Assembly (NCBI GenBank): GCA_039519185.1
Contig: CM076847.1
Location: 85,470,360-85,534,359, forward strand
DNA length: 64,000 bases
Reading direction: 5' to 3'
From: Astragalus membranaceus
Taxonomy: Eukaryota > Streptophyta > Magnoliopsida > Fabales > Fabaceae
Positions 32,827-45,051 of this stretch are shown one piece after another; the first letter of the stretch is position 1; each line of letters opens with the position of its first letter. The notes below the pieces were generated by a model. It was not told the DNA's origin. It saw only the letters and a program-made list of their open reading frames with translations, and did no database searches. A program made the position numbers and the translations under genes.

Positions 32827-34736
32827 ATCTGAAGAATTTATCATCTATTTAATTTCGATCTACGCAAATGACGGCATGACAACCCATTTGGATTTGAGTC
32901 CCGGCTGCATTGCCATTTTTTATTGTTCGAAAGAAAAAAAAAAGGGCTTTTGCGCATCAACAACAATCTTAAGATAAGCAGTTTCGTCAACAACAACAAC
33001 AAAAAAGGGCTTCAGCACATCAACAACAAAAAAAGGGCTTGTTTCGATCAGGTTTTTTCATTTTACGTAGTTTCGTTAACGTGTTCTTGAAACGCTATTT
33101 CTGGTATGCAGTTTCGTTCCTTTCCTCTATGCAAGATATTGCTTTAATATTCAGATAAGCATTCCCCTTCCCTGCATTTTCTTCCTTTAGTGAATAGCAT
33201 TGCTTTGTTTTGTGAGACTGCACTATTTGTCTCTTCCGTGTTTTTCATTGGCACTTTTTGTTGTCTTTATTCTTTTCCCATGTGACTTGAAAAGGAGAGA
33301 TCATATATTGCCCATATTATAATGCGATGCTCATGATCTTCTTTTACACGGTTCTAAACAAAGTCCTATTTTATAGAAACTAAATGAGACTCTAGTAGAT
33401 ATATGATTTTCATACTTTTGATAATTCATTTTGGTTTATATACATATGTGAGTTTTATAATGTGAGAACTGAAAAGTTTTATTTCATAAATATTATATTA
33501 TTATATTGAAAGTTTTTGAAATTGTAGATTTTAATTTAGGCAACTATTAAAACTTGAGGAATATAGTTACTTGATGTGTTCACCAGTTATATACAAAAGT
33601 AGTTGTCCAGTGTGTTGAATATTTGTTATACTCCATTTATTTGCATTCACATGATCTCCATTTAAGACACTCAACACACAATTTTAGAGTGACAAAATTG
33701 GGATATGCTCATTTCATATTCAATATTAACTGAAAGGGTTGTGAACAAATACATATCTTTTCCTTGCCATGTTTATATATTTTTATACCGCGTATCACAC
33801 ATCTTTGCATTGTTAAAGTGACAATTTCATTTTGAGTGAAATTATTTTGGGATTGACGATAAATCCTGTGAGAGAATTTATGTCAAACTGTTTTAATTAT
33901 TATATAAAATAACAAATATATTATTGACGAGGTTCGTCCGTTGAGAAGGATAATAAGACGGTGGGTGAGAAGACCATGTCCAAAGAGATCTAAAACAATG
34001 ACACAAATAATGATTATGCTCACCACTACCGAAACAATGGTGTGCGAGGACAGAAATGATGCAGACGAAGAACTAAAGCCAGATCGTAGGCATATATGGT
34101 GAGGCACGTCCTCCCACCTGCACAAGAGAGTGTGCAATGAATTATTGAAAGAAAAAAAACCATGTAAAAGTTGCAGCAAAGCCCCCAAGCATGAAATACG
34201 GCCAAAAGGAAAACACCACGGGTTTTAAATTTCCACTTTCTGAATTGATTGATTCCTCACAAATGAAATTTCAATGAACTCATTAATATGGTTTTTTGTA
34301 TCATTGTTTGACACTCTCTAGTCAATGTGAATCGATTGTTTTGAGTAATGATGAGTTGCATTTTCAGTTTATAACCATAACCTATATAAATTTATTTGTT
34401 AATGGTTAATTGTTATTCTTGTTGAAAATTCATATGTGAGATTGGTATATGTGAATTATATGCAATTGTATATTGTTATTCATATCATATTGATACAATA
34501 ATGATATATGTGAAATTAAGATTGATTGTATCCGAGGAATTATATGTGCACAAATATGCTAATGATTTATAGTCAATATAAAACAAGTTGTTTTATTTAG
34601 AGTTTCAACTTGCAAGTAAAATTTTCATTAATATGTGATGCATGTTGTTTGAGGCATTGCAAAGGTCGTTCTTGGATTTATGCTTTCAATAAAAGTTGAG
34701 TCTTCAAAATGTAGACATGTTATGTTGATAACTAAA
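32827..34736 (+). other. E2 leader and unrecognised interior, left part
   Basis: It starts with ATCTGAAGAATTTATC (same as E1). From about 32930 to 33055 a unit AAAAAAGGGCTT...CATCAACAACA is repeated three times. The remainder is AT-rich and non-coding, except for a basic open stretch of about 64 codons at about 33905-34100. It shows no copia gag, protease, integrase or RT motif and may be captured sequence. Confidence 0.6.
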
Positions 34737-35502
34737 TGTTGGACTATATGATAACCTTAGAGGGGGGTGAATAAGGTTATACGCTAAAAATGAAATCTTT
34801 TTTATTTTCAAAAAATTAACGATGCACGTTTAAATCGAATGCGGAAAATAGGATTTAAACTATATGCAACACCTAAGCAAGCTATAACTATGACAGAACC
34901 AGTTACAGTGATATTTACGCTAACCACACTATTATCAAATTTAACGATAAACAAATTGTGATATTGAACGCAGCGCAATGAAATCAAATATAACGATAAA
35001 CAAATATAAACAAAAAACAAAGTAAAGAGAAGAGAAAGAGATACACCGTGATTTTTACGAGGTTCGGGATAAAAGCACTACGTCCTCGGCCTCCGGCTTT
35101 GCAACCTTTGGACTTGATAACAACCACTATATGAGAAGAACTTCTTCAACGTCTTACAAGCAAGCAACTTCCCTATAGTTACCACACCACTCTCAATTTT
35201 CCCCAAATTGAGAATCCAAACTCCCTGCTAAGGATTTCGATAACAACTCAATCTCCCCGATTGAATTACCCAAGAACACTTCCCAGGATTTCACAACAAC
35301 CAAGTATCAGATGAATACAACTGAAAAACTATGATCCAATCACTCAAGCAGTATAACAGTATAGTAGTTGAGAGAGATGAGTGATTTGGATTTAACGATG
35401 ATGAACTTGAAGAAATAATATGACAGTGAGAGTTCTTTTCTTCTTTTTTTGATTTTTGAGTTGTGCGTTGTGTTCTCTACCTTCGTGACAAAAACATAAG
35501 TG

Positions 35503-35514
35503 CCTATTTATAGG
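35503..35514 (-). promoter_or_regulatory. TATA box of Sirevirus-like 3' LTR
   Basis: The minus strand reads CCTATAAATAGG. It lies just downstream of the AATCGATT array. The same site is at 42227-42238 in the other LTR. Confidence 0.75.
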
Positions 35515-35569
35515 GTTTGTAGAAATATGACCATTGAGGCAATTTTTCACGTAAAATAGATGAGTAGTA

Positions 35570-36041
35570 AATCGATTGATTGCTTAAACCAATATGTATG
35601 TGAATCGATTTATTTACTCAAAATATGACCGTTGAAAGCTTCTAAAAAGATATGAATCGATTATATGCTTAAATAGGAGTGTATCGAAATCGATTCATTT
35701 TCTTGAGAAATAGGAAGGTTGAAATCGATTTAAGGCTCTAAAAGATAAGGAAGAAATCGATTTTGCTCTTCACAATAGCGAGTGAAGAATCGATTTCTTG
35801 CCTGTGGGAAACAGGTGAGTAATCGATTCCTGGCTTTAAAAGACAAGAGAAATCGATTTTTCCATTTAAAAACACAAGGCCGTTAATCGATTGTTTTCTT
35901 TCCAAAACATATTCCTTTAAAAACCCGTAGGCTAGAAATCGATTTCTAGCTTTGTGAAGGAAGCCACAAATCGATTTCTAGCTTGAATAATTAGGCTAGA
36001 AATCGATTTTCAACTTATAAATACAAAGTCATCAATCGATT
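35570..36041. repeat. AATCGATT array, 3' LTR
   Basis: Fourteen copies of the palindrome AATCGATT, spaced mostly 25-50 bp apart, each in a variable context (AAATCGATTTCTAGC, GAATCGATTATATGC and others). The array ends about 55 bp upstream of the TATA box on the minus strand. Confidence 0.9.
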
Positions 36042-36633
36042 CTTAGCTTTACCACTTTCTCATGCTACGTGCCTACCTATTAGGCTTTTATATAAAAGAT
36101 TTTTCTAAGCTTTTAACACAACAGTTATATTTTAAAAAATCATCTCTCAACTACTAAAAGTTATAGAACTGAAGTGATAGGATCTTATATGGTGTTCTAT
36201 CAAAAGCAGATTAACAAATAGTTCTTGAACTCTAGAGTAGCTTCTACTCCAAGCCGCTACACTTTAAGATATCCTGCTCTTTGATTCATGAAGATATCCT
36301 GCTCTTTGATTCATGAAGATATCCTGCTCTTTGATTCGTGTCATGTACTCTTGTTCAACTGTAACCATTAGTAGACAGATTGTAATTTGTTATCATACAA
36401 AACAAAGAGTGTTTGACCTTGGTTCAACAAACTCCCCCTTTTTGATGATAACAAATTACCTTATGCATAGGGAGGCGATGATCGAGAAACAATAGCAAAA
36501 CCTCCCCCTATGCACAAGCATAAAAATAATAAACTCAACCAGTAACATAGCAATAGCCGTAAATAGCGGCTAGTATTTCTCCCCCTTTGTTTTCATCAAA
36601 AAGGAGGGAAAACACACAAGACACATAATCACA

Positions 36634-39600
36634 TTATAAACTGGCAAAATCAAGCATACCGAGCTCTCTCCGGATCTTACAAAATTGAGCTTCGGCTAGG
36701 GGTTTCGTGAAGATATCCGCTAGTTGGTCATCGGTGCCTACAAACTGTAATGCTATGCTCCCCCTAGAAACATGGTCTCTAATGAAATGATGCCGTATTT
36801 CTATATGCTTAGTTCTAGAGTGTTGGATGGGGTTCTTAGCAATGTTAATAGCACTAGTGTTATCACATAGAACTGACACATTTTCATATAACAAACCAAA
36901 ATCCTCTAAAGTCTGGTTCATCCACAGAGCTTGTGCAACGCAATTTCCAACCGCCACATATTCGGCTTTAGCGGTGGACAAAGCAACACTGTTCTATTTT
37001 TTACTAGACCAAAAAGTTAAACAAGGCCCTAAGAAATGACAGGTTCCACTAGTACTCTTCCTATCTAATGTACATCCAGCAAAATCAACATCACAGAAAC
37101 CGAGCAAAGAAAATTGACTCGATTTCGGGTACCACAATCCAAAATCTATGGTCCCCTCTAAGAATCCGTTTTACAGCTTTTAAATTTGATTCTTTGGGAC
37201 ATGCTTGAAATCGAGCACATAAGCATACAGCAAACATAATATCAGGTCGAGAAGCAGTTAAATACAAGAGACTACCGATGATACCTCGATACATCGTTTC
37301 ATTGACTGGTTTACCTTGCCCGTCCTTATCCAACCTTGTTGCAGTCGCTATGGGAGTACCAATTTCCTTTGCATCACTCATGTCATACTTCTTTAGTAGC
37401 TCCTTTGAGAACTTGTTTTGACATATGAATATTCCTTCTTTCATTTGCTTTACTTGAAGTCCCAAAAAGAAATTCAGCTCACCCATCATGCTCATCTCAA
37501 ACTCGCTAGTCATCATTTTAGAAAACTTCTTGCACAGATCATCATTAGTATACCCAAAAATAATATCATCAACATAAATTTGAACTACAATGATATGTTT
37601 GCCCTTGGTTTTAAGGAATAAGGTAGAATCAATCTTACCCTTTTTGAAACCATTTGCAATTAAATGTTTGCTTAGTCTCTCATACCAAGCTCTAGGAGCT
37701 TGTTTTAATCCATAAAGTGCTTTGTCAACTTTGAAAACATGATTTGGGTTTTTAAAATCTTCAAAACCAGGGGGTTGTTTTACATATACTTCTTCTTCTA
37801 AAAAACCGTTTAGGAAGGCACTCTTGACGTCCATTTAGTGTAGTTTGAAGTCCATGTAACTAGCAAATGCCAATATTATACGAATGGACTCCAACCTAGC
37901 CACCGGAGCAAAAGTTTCTTCAAAATCCACCCCTTCAATTTGGTTAAAACCTTGAACAACTAAGAGGCTTTTATTTAATAAAACAACACCATTTTCATCA
38001 AGTTTGTTGCGAAAAACCCATTTAGTACCAATGACGGTTCTATCAACGGGGTTTCAACTAAATGCCAAACTTTGTTTCGTTGAAATTGTTCAAGTTCCTT
38101 TTACCTTGACACAACCCATTCTGGATCATCTAAAGCTTCATTAATATTATTAGGAACTATTTGAGAGACAAAAGCACTATGAAAGCATAAATGATTAAGA
38201 GAAGAACGAGTTGTTACCCCCTTTGATGGACTACCAATAATTTGCTCCATGGGATGATCTCGAATTGATTTCCAAGTTTTGGGCAAATCATCATGTGTTC
38301 TTCCATGGAGATGGTCATCGATGTCTTGGGGCTCTCGTTCCACTTCAGCTTCTTCTTGAGGTTCCACTTTCACCTCGGCTTCTTCCACATTTTCATTCCG
38401 AAAACCTTGAAGTATGAAATATTTGGAGCTCTACCATTCCACAACTCGTATGACGTCTTGTTAGAAATGGCCTCAAGTATACCCGGTTGAGCACGTGACA
38501 TGCTGTATCAACTGCATGACCCCAAAAATATTTGGGTAAGTTGTGCTCGTTCAACATTGTTCTGCTCATCTGTTGTATGGTTCTATTCTTCCTTTCCACC
38601 ACACCATTTTGTTGGGGAGTCCTTGGAGCTGAAAAGTTATGATGAACACCATACTTTTCACACCAAGTCCTGAATGATGAATTTTCGTACTCTCCTCCAT
38701 GATCACTTCTAATTTCCTTGATGGCTAAGCTTTTCTCATTCTGTAACTTTCTGCACAACTTAGCAAACTCATTAAAAGCATCACTTTTATTTGCAAGTAG
38801 AATGACCCAAGTATACCTAGAATAATCATCTACAATCACGAAGACATACTTGGACCCTCCTAGACTTACAACATCAATTTCACCAAATAAATCAAGATGG
38901 AGCAATTCAAGCACATTGTTAGTGGAAATAACCGGTTTTGGATTGAAAGAAGATCTATGCAACTTACCTAGCTGACATGCATCACACAATTGACCCTTTT
39001 CATATTTCAACTTGGGTAGACCTCTAACATGCTCATTCTTATTCAACTTAGATAAATGTTCTATACTAGCATGTCCTAGACGTCTATGCCACAGATCCAC
39101 ATCATCAATCAAGGAAGACATGCATACAATATCATTACTCACATTATCAAAATCAACATAATATACATTATTTTCTCGAAAGCCAGTAATATAAAGTTTA
39201 GAAGATCTATGAGTAATAACACATTTATCAACAGAAAAATGTACATCAAAATCACTATCACATAATTGGCTAACACTTAGCAAGTTGAATTTCACACCAT
39301 CAACTAGTAAAGCATTTTTAATTTTGATTGTGTTTTCCTTACCCACACAACCTTTACCTATTACTTGAGCGGATTCATTGTTGGCAAACTTTACAGATCC
39401 ACTAGCTTTGTTGCCTAACTTCAAGACAGTCATATGCCTTGAGCATCCACTATCAACCATCCACACATTTTTCATATTGGATGACTGACCAACCTGCAAA
39501 AGGAACTTTAACAACTAGTACGAGGTACCCAAATTTTGTTGGGTCCTTGGGGGTTAGTCATCAAGGGGTTTGTTTTCACAATCCACCTTGGTTTCTTACA

Positions 39601-41436
39601 AGCAGGTATAAGGGTACCAAGCTCACACAATCTATGAATAGGGCATCTATGAGAGCTATGGTTCCCATTTTGACAATAAGTGCAAGAGAAAACAGTAGGT
39701 GTCTTACTTGAAGTGGCAGCTACAAAAATCACTTTCTTTTTCAAAACAGAGGAGGTGGAATTACCTTCATACGCAATACCTCTCCTATCAACATATTCAT
39801 GTTGGGAGTGAAGTATCTTGGTTAAAGTCTTTTCACCAACCTCAAACCTTTTTTAGGATTCTTTCAAAATTTCATTTTCAACCTTGATTTTTTCAAAATT
39901 TTGTTTAAGCTTGAGAAGCTCAAGGTTGAAAGGTTTAGTTTTATGTAGCTCATTCTTCAACTTAGCTACCTCATTCTCAAGAGTCTCAATTTGAGTGAGC
40001 ATGCTTTTGTTGCTCTTTGTCAAATTCTTAGATTTAACCAAAAGAGTTTCATGTTCATTATAAAGAGCTTCAAAAGCCTCACTCAAATCTTGACTACTAC
40101 ACACATCATCAAATAAGTCATCATGCTCAAGTGAATCAGAAAGACTATGGTTAGCAAGGATTACCTTAGGGGTGTTATCTGCCATAAGACAAACAACATT
40201 AGCAACCTTCTCTTCTTCATCTGTTTCACTATCAGTGTCAATATTGTCCCATGTAGCCTCAGGTGTGTCATTTGCCATAAGAAAAACAACATTTGCAACC
40301 TCCTCTTCTTCATCTGTATCACCATCAGTATCTGTGTTGTCTCATGTAGCCTTCATGGCTTTCTTTTGTTGGTACTTGGATTTTAGCTTTGGACAATTCA
40401 CTTTGAGATGACCCGGTTTGTTGCATTCAAAACATTTTGGTTGATCATCTCTTTCCTCATAACTGTCTTCTTTGTTGTACCCAGATTTCTTTGAATAGTC
40501 ACCCTTCCCAAGCTTGTTGAATCTCATGAATTTTCTGAATTTCTTGGCAAACATAGCCATGTCTTCATCATCAGATTCTTCATCAGACTCAACCTCTTTA
40601 TTTGATATCTTAGGAGTCTTTGCAGCAGCAAGAGCAAGAGACTTCCTTTCTTTGACCGCTTCTTTTTCTTGAGCCTTCTTAGCGGCCAACACCACCTCAA
40701 ATGCAAGAAGTGACCCAATCAAGTCTTCTTGAGGTAAAGTGCCAATATCTTTGGCTTCAGTGATAGCACAAGTATTGGGAAAGAACTCACTAGTCAAGGA
40801 TGCAAGAATCTTCCCATTCAAATCTTTCGTTGAATATTTCTTCCCAAGTGCTCTCAAGTTATTCACTATCAGGTTCAATCTTTGGTGCATAGCTGCAACA
40901 GATTCACCTTCCTTCATCTTGAAAGCTTTATACTCAGAAGTAAGAACTCTAATCTTTGTATCCTTCACTTGACTCGTACCAACATGTGTTGCTTCCAGAC
41001 AGTCCCAAATTTCTTTGGCTGTTTGACATCCTTTCACCCTCCCATACTCTTCTTCACATAGAGATAGGTGAAGAATATTCATTGCTTTGGCATTGAGAGA
41101 TATTTTTTCTAGCTCAGACTTTCTCAGCTCACTCAAGTTAATGGCATAAATATCTTCAATAGGTACTTCCTCAGCTTTACCAGTAGCTTGAGATTTAGTA
41201 ATATCTCATTCAACAGCAACACCAGGTTTAGTAATCTTGATTATCATAGGAGTGAGCGGTCCATCAACAATGATCCTCCATAAAGTGAAATCTATAGCCT
41301 GCACATGACATTTCATTCGACTACTCCAATAGTCATAGTTAGTCCCATCGAACAGGGGTGGCCTATTGAAGGACATCCCCTCTTTCATAAATGAACCCAT
41401 AATAAAAAGTTGCGAGATGTTAAGCTCTATATGCAA
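36634..41436 (-). pseudogene. Sirevirus-like gag-pol pseudogene
   Basis: Gag starts near 41436 (possible starts MHIELN or the later MGSFMKEG) and runs to 40342, with a TGA near 41203. It includes a Gag domain with CLEATHVGTSQVKDTKI, acidic stretches and one zinc knuckle CFECNKPGHLKVNC. A Trp-to-stop change ends it at about 40340. A 31-residue unit (DTDSETDEEEKVANVV type) is duplicated at 40181-40335, followed by a coiled-coil-like segment to 39853. Then come a short frame with a CTYCQNGNHSSHRC knuckle (39508-39744), protease DSGCSRHM, and integrase with WHRRLGH, DLFGEI, RSDHGGEYENS and GVVERKNR (38393-39514). RT with YVDDIIFG spans 37091-37834, and RNase H with STAKAEYVA and CDNTSAINIAKNP spans 36634-36981. 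At least seven stops or frameshifts break it. Confidence 0.92.
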
Positions 41437-41442
41437 TTTCTA

Positions 41443-41454
41443 GCTCTGATACCA
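41443..41454 (-). promoter_or_regulatory. Primer binding site of Sirevirus-like element
   Basis: The minus strand reads TGGTATCAGAGC (tRNA-iMet), two bases inside the 5' LTR edge. Confidence 0.93.
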
Positions 41455-41456
41455 AT

Positions 41457-43128
41457 TGTTGGACTATATGCTAACCTTAGAGGGGGTGAATAAGGTTATA
41501 CGCTAAAAATGAAATCTTTTTTATTTTCAAAAAATTAACTATGCACGTTTAAGTCAAATGCAGAAAATAGGATTTAAACTATATGCAATACCTAAGCAAG
41601 CTATAACTATGACAAAACCAGTTACAGCGATATTTTACGCTAACCACACTATTATCAAATTTAACGATAAACAGATTGTGATATTGAACGCAGCACGATG
41701 AAATCAAATATAACGATAAACAAATATAAACAAAAAACAAAGTAAAGAGAAGGGAAAGAGATACACCGTGGTTTTTACGAGGTTCGGGATAAAAGCCCTA
41801 CGTCCTCGGCCTCCGGCTTTGCAACCTTTGGACTTGATAACAACCACTATATGAGAAGAACTTCTTCAACGTCTTACAAGCAAGCAAATTCCCTATAGCT
41901 ACCACACCACTCTCAATTTTCCCCAAATTGAGAATTCAAGCTCCCCGTTAAGGATTTCGGTAACAACTCAATCTCCCCGATTGAATTACCCAAGAACACT
42001 TCCCAGGATTTCACAACAACCAACTAATAGATGAATACAACTGAAAAACTACGATCCAATCACTCAAGCAGTATAACAGTATAGTAGTTGAGAGAGATGA
42101 GTGATTTGGATTTAACGATGAAGAACTCGAAGAAATAATATGACAGTGAGAGCTCTTTTCTTCTTTTTTTGATTTTTGAGTTGTGCATTAATTGTGTTCT
42201 CTACCTTCGTGAAAAAAACATAAGTACCTATTTATAGGGTTTGTAGAAATATGACTGTTGAGGCAATTTTTCACGTAAAATAGATGAGTAGTAAATCGAT
42301 TGATTGCTTATAACAATATGTATGCGAATCGATTTATTTACTCAAAATATGACCGTTGAAAGCTTCTAAAAAGAGATGAATCGATTATATGCTTAAATAG
42401 GAGGATATAGAAATCAATTCATTTCTTGAGAAATAGGAAGGTTGAAATCGATTTAAGGCTTTAAAAGATAAGGAAGAAATCGATTTTGCTCTTCACAATA
42501 GCAAGTGAAGAATCGATTTCTTGCCTGTGGGAAACAGGCGAGGAATCGATTCCTGGCTTTAAAAGAGAGAGACAAATCGATTTTTCCATTTAAAAACACA
42601 AGGCCGTCAATCGATTGTTTTCTTTCCAAAACATATTCCTTTAAAAACCCGTAGGCTAGAAATCGATTTCTAGCTTTGTGAAGGAAGCCACAAATCGATT
42701 TCTAGCTTGAATAATTAGGCTAGAAATCGATTTTCAACTTATAAACACAAAGTCATCAATCGATTCTTAGCTTTACCATTTTCTCATGCTACGTGCCTAC
42801 CTATTAGGCTTTTATATAAAAGATTTTTCTAAGCTTTTAACATAACAGTTATATTTTAAAAAACCATCTCTCAACTACTAAAAGTTATAGAACTGAAGTG
42901 ATAGGATCTTACATGGTGTTCTATCAAAAGTAGATTAACAAATAGTTCTTGAACTCTAGAGTAGCTTCTCCTCCAAGCCGCTACACTTTTAGATATCCTG
43001 CTCTTTGATTCATGAGGATATCCTGCTCTTTGATTCATGTCCTGTACTCTTGTTCAACTGTAACCATTAGTAGACAGATTGTAATTTGTTATCATACAAA
43101 ACAAAGAGTGTTTGACCTTGGTTCAACA
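41457..43128 (-). repeat. 5' LTR of the Sirevirus-like element (1672 bp)
   Basis: Ends are TGTTGG...TTCAACA. The AATCGATT array spans 42294-42765 with 13 intact copies and one decayed to AATCAATT; the TATA box is at 42227-42238. By eye it is well over 90 percent identical to the 3' LTR, so the insertion is fairly recent, yet the coding region is already broken. Confidence 0.93.
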
Positions 43129-43133
43129 CTAAA

Positions 43134-43636
43134 TTATCAAGTTTAATGGGATATTGCATTAGTATGTACAAGTGACTTAGTTGATATATTCATTGTGGAT
43201 ATTTTTGTTAAGACCTACACAACTTATAGATATGTTTATTGGGATTCTTGGTGTCTTTGTTTTCCACTTTTGTTGGACTAATCGAGATCACAAAGTGGCT
43301 TCTTTTAGAGCAAGAAAAATTTGATTCCCTATAAAATAGAAACTGAGATCACTTATTGACATGTTCAAAGTGATTAAATTTAACAATCTTTTAGATTCAA
43401 AGTTGACGTGGAAAATTATCAGGTATGATAATTTTGTTTTGGATATATCTGATATCCATATTTTGAGATCACTTACTAATATCTGAATGTATGAGACATC
43501 ATCATCATACTTATGAAAGTCTATAAATATTTTATGGAAATGTAGTCACTTAGGAATCACCTAAGCAGACCTGTATATATATGTTATGAAAGTGATAAGG
43601 CTTATAAATTATCTAAGTGTTTATTTTAATTCTCTA
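43134..43636 (+). other. E2 unrecognised interior, right part
   Basis: Continuation of the non-retroviral E2 interior after the Sirevirus insertion. AT-rich, with repeated GAGATCAC and ATATCTGATAT words, no coding domain. It joins RNase H-side sequence abruptly at about 43636. Confidence 0.55.
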
Positions 43637-44475
43637 TAGAGTCACTAGGGAAGGTGATAGTATTATACTATCACAGAAACATTATGTTGAGAAACTTCTT
43701 AGGAAGGTTGGTCACTATAACTCGACCTCATTGAGTACCCCTTATGAAGCTAACTCACACTTAAAGAAAAATAGAACTGATCCTGTTGACCAACCTCAGT
43801 ATGCCCAAGTAATTGGGAGCCTACTACATCTAATGAATTTTTACTCGACCAGACATTGCGTTTGTTGTTGTCGTCTGAGTAGGTATACTCATAACTCTGG
43901 TCAGGATCATTGGAAAAGACAATTACCTTATGCGATATTTGAGAGGTACCACAAATTATGGTATTACTTACAGTGGATTTCCCGCAGTATTAGAAGGATA
44001 CTGCGATGCTAACTGGATATCTGATTCAGATGAGACAAAATCCACTAGTGGTTACATTTTTACACTTGGTGGTGGTGCGGTAACTTGGAGGTCAGCCAAA
44101 CAATCAATTATTGCTAGATCGACTATGGAGTCAGAATTTGTAGCTCTGGAATTGGCTGGTACTGAAGCTGAATGGTTGAAGAACCTTTTAGCTAGAATTC
44201 CTTTGGGAATAAAACCGACACCATCAGTGTCAATACATTGTGATAGTCAGTCGACAATAGCCGTTGCAAAGAATAAGACCTATAATGGCAAAAATAGACA
44301 TGTGCAATTAAGACACAATGTTGTCAAACAATTGCAAAAATATGGAGCAATATCGATCGATTATATGAAGTCAGAAGTGAATTTGGCCGATCCTTTGACA
44401 AAACCCCTAGGGAAGAAATTAATATGTGAAACATCGAGGGGAATGAGACTTAAGCCAATTGAAATTAAGAAGTGA
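43637..44475 (+). pseudogene. Ty1/copia RT end and RNase H remnant (E2)
   Basis: Homology to E1 begins at REGDSIILSQKHYVEKLLRK, inside the last part of RT, and continues through RNase H (LEGYCDANWISDSDETK, SGYIFTLGGGAVTWRS, HCDSQSTIAVAKN, ADPLTKPLGKK) to a stop at 44473-44475. A small insertion and changes near 43845-43935 shift the frame, so the clean frame is 43930-44475. Nearly identical in sequence to E1 here, so E1 and E2 share a recent ancestor in this part. Confidence 0.9.
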
Positions 44476-44537
44476 TGGTAACCCAACCTTTGTGGCTGGA
44501 GGTCCCATGAAGAAGGTTCAATGTGGTAAAAACAAGT
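44475..44537 (+). other. Conserved non-coding block A in E2
   Basis: ATGGTAACCC overlaps the RNase H TGA stop by one base; GGAGGTCCCA, AGGTTCAAT and AACAAGT follow as in E1 and E0. Confidence 0.75.
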
Positions 44538-44733
44538 CGCTTCTTGATATTGCTAGCACTAAAAAATTAATTCATGTAATTAATTTTATTCTTGTCCCTT
44601 CCTATGGTGTTATGATGTTATTGTGATAGTGCTAGACTGCAAGGTTAAAAGGTTAAGCTTAAAGCTTTTATGTTCTTCATAGCCCTTATGGGTGGTGTAT
44701 GACTTGCAGCATACACTTGATGAAATCACCTAT

Positions 44734-44791
44734 ATGAGTGTCAAGTGGGGCCGCTTACATGAGATCCTGGCAAGATCTCTAGAGCACTCAT
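44734..44791 (+). other. Candidate conserved three-helix RNA element, E2 copy
   Basis: P1 is ATGAGTG (44734-44740) with CACTCAT (44785-44791). AAGTGGGGCCGCTT forms the inner hairpin. P2 is GAGATC (44761-44766) with GATCTC (44774-44779), fully Watson-Crick where E1 has a G-U pair. The TAGAG linker is conserved. It lies 261 nt before the 3' LTR. Confidence 0.7.
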
Positions 44792-45051
44792 GAATACCGA
44801 GCACGCGCACGGCCTAGTAGCACAACACCGCGGAAACAGCAAGAATTGTGGGGGTGTAATGTGATGGTAAAACCTCTAACATATAACATGTGTCTTGGGC
44901 TCCATAGCTTGCTAAACCAATTCACTGTATGTTATGTTTTATCTGTCTAGGACTGGTTCCATAGCTTACTATACAGCTCCGATGCATTACATCTACGATG
45001 TTAACCCATGAATCTTCTTTTATTTTCCAACTTTAAAAATATGTGGGGGAT

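Larger units (their letters stand above)
34737..36429 (-). repeat. 3' LTR of the Sirevirus-like element (1693 bp)
   Basis: Ends are TGTTGG...TTCAACA. It closely matches the 5' LTR, with scattered differences. A 25-bp unit with GATATCCTGCTCTTTGATTC occurs three times (about 36268-36340) but only twice in the other LTR. It carries a 14-copy AATCGATT array and a TATA box. Confidence 0.93.
34737..43128 (-). mobile_element. Sirevirus-like Ty1/copia element inserted in E2
   Basis: LTRs lie at 34737-36429 and 41457-43128 with target duplication CTAAA (34732-34736, 43129-43133). On the minus strand the order is 5' LTR (43128-41457), PBS, gag, protease, integrase, RT, RNase H, polypurine tract (AAAGGGGGAGTT, about 36430-36441) and 3' LTR. 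RT motifs such as YVDDIIFG and MSMMGELNFFLGLQ fit the SIRE lineage. No envelope-like frame is present: only about 200 bp lie between the RNase H stop and the polypurine tract. Confidence 0.92.

Noticed and set aside
35570..36041. Regularly spaced AATCGATT resembling a CRISPR array
   Set aside because: The repeat is only 8 bp, spacing varies, it is within a plant LTR and occurs identically in the paired LTR.
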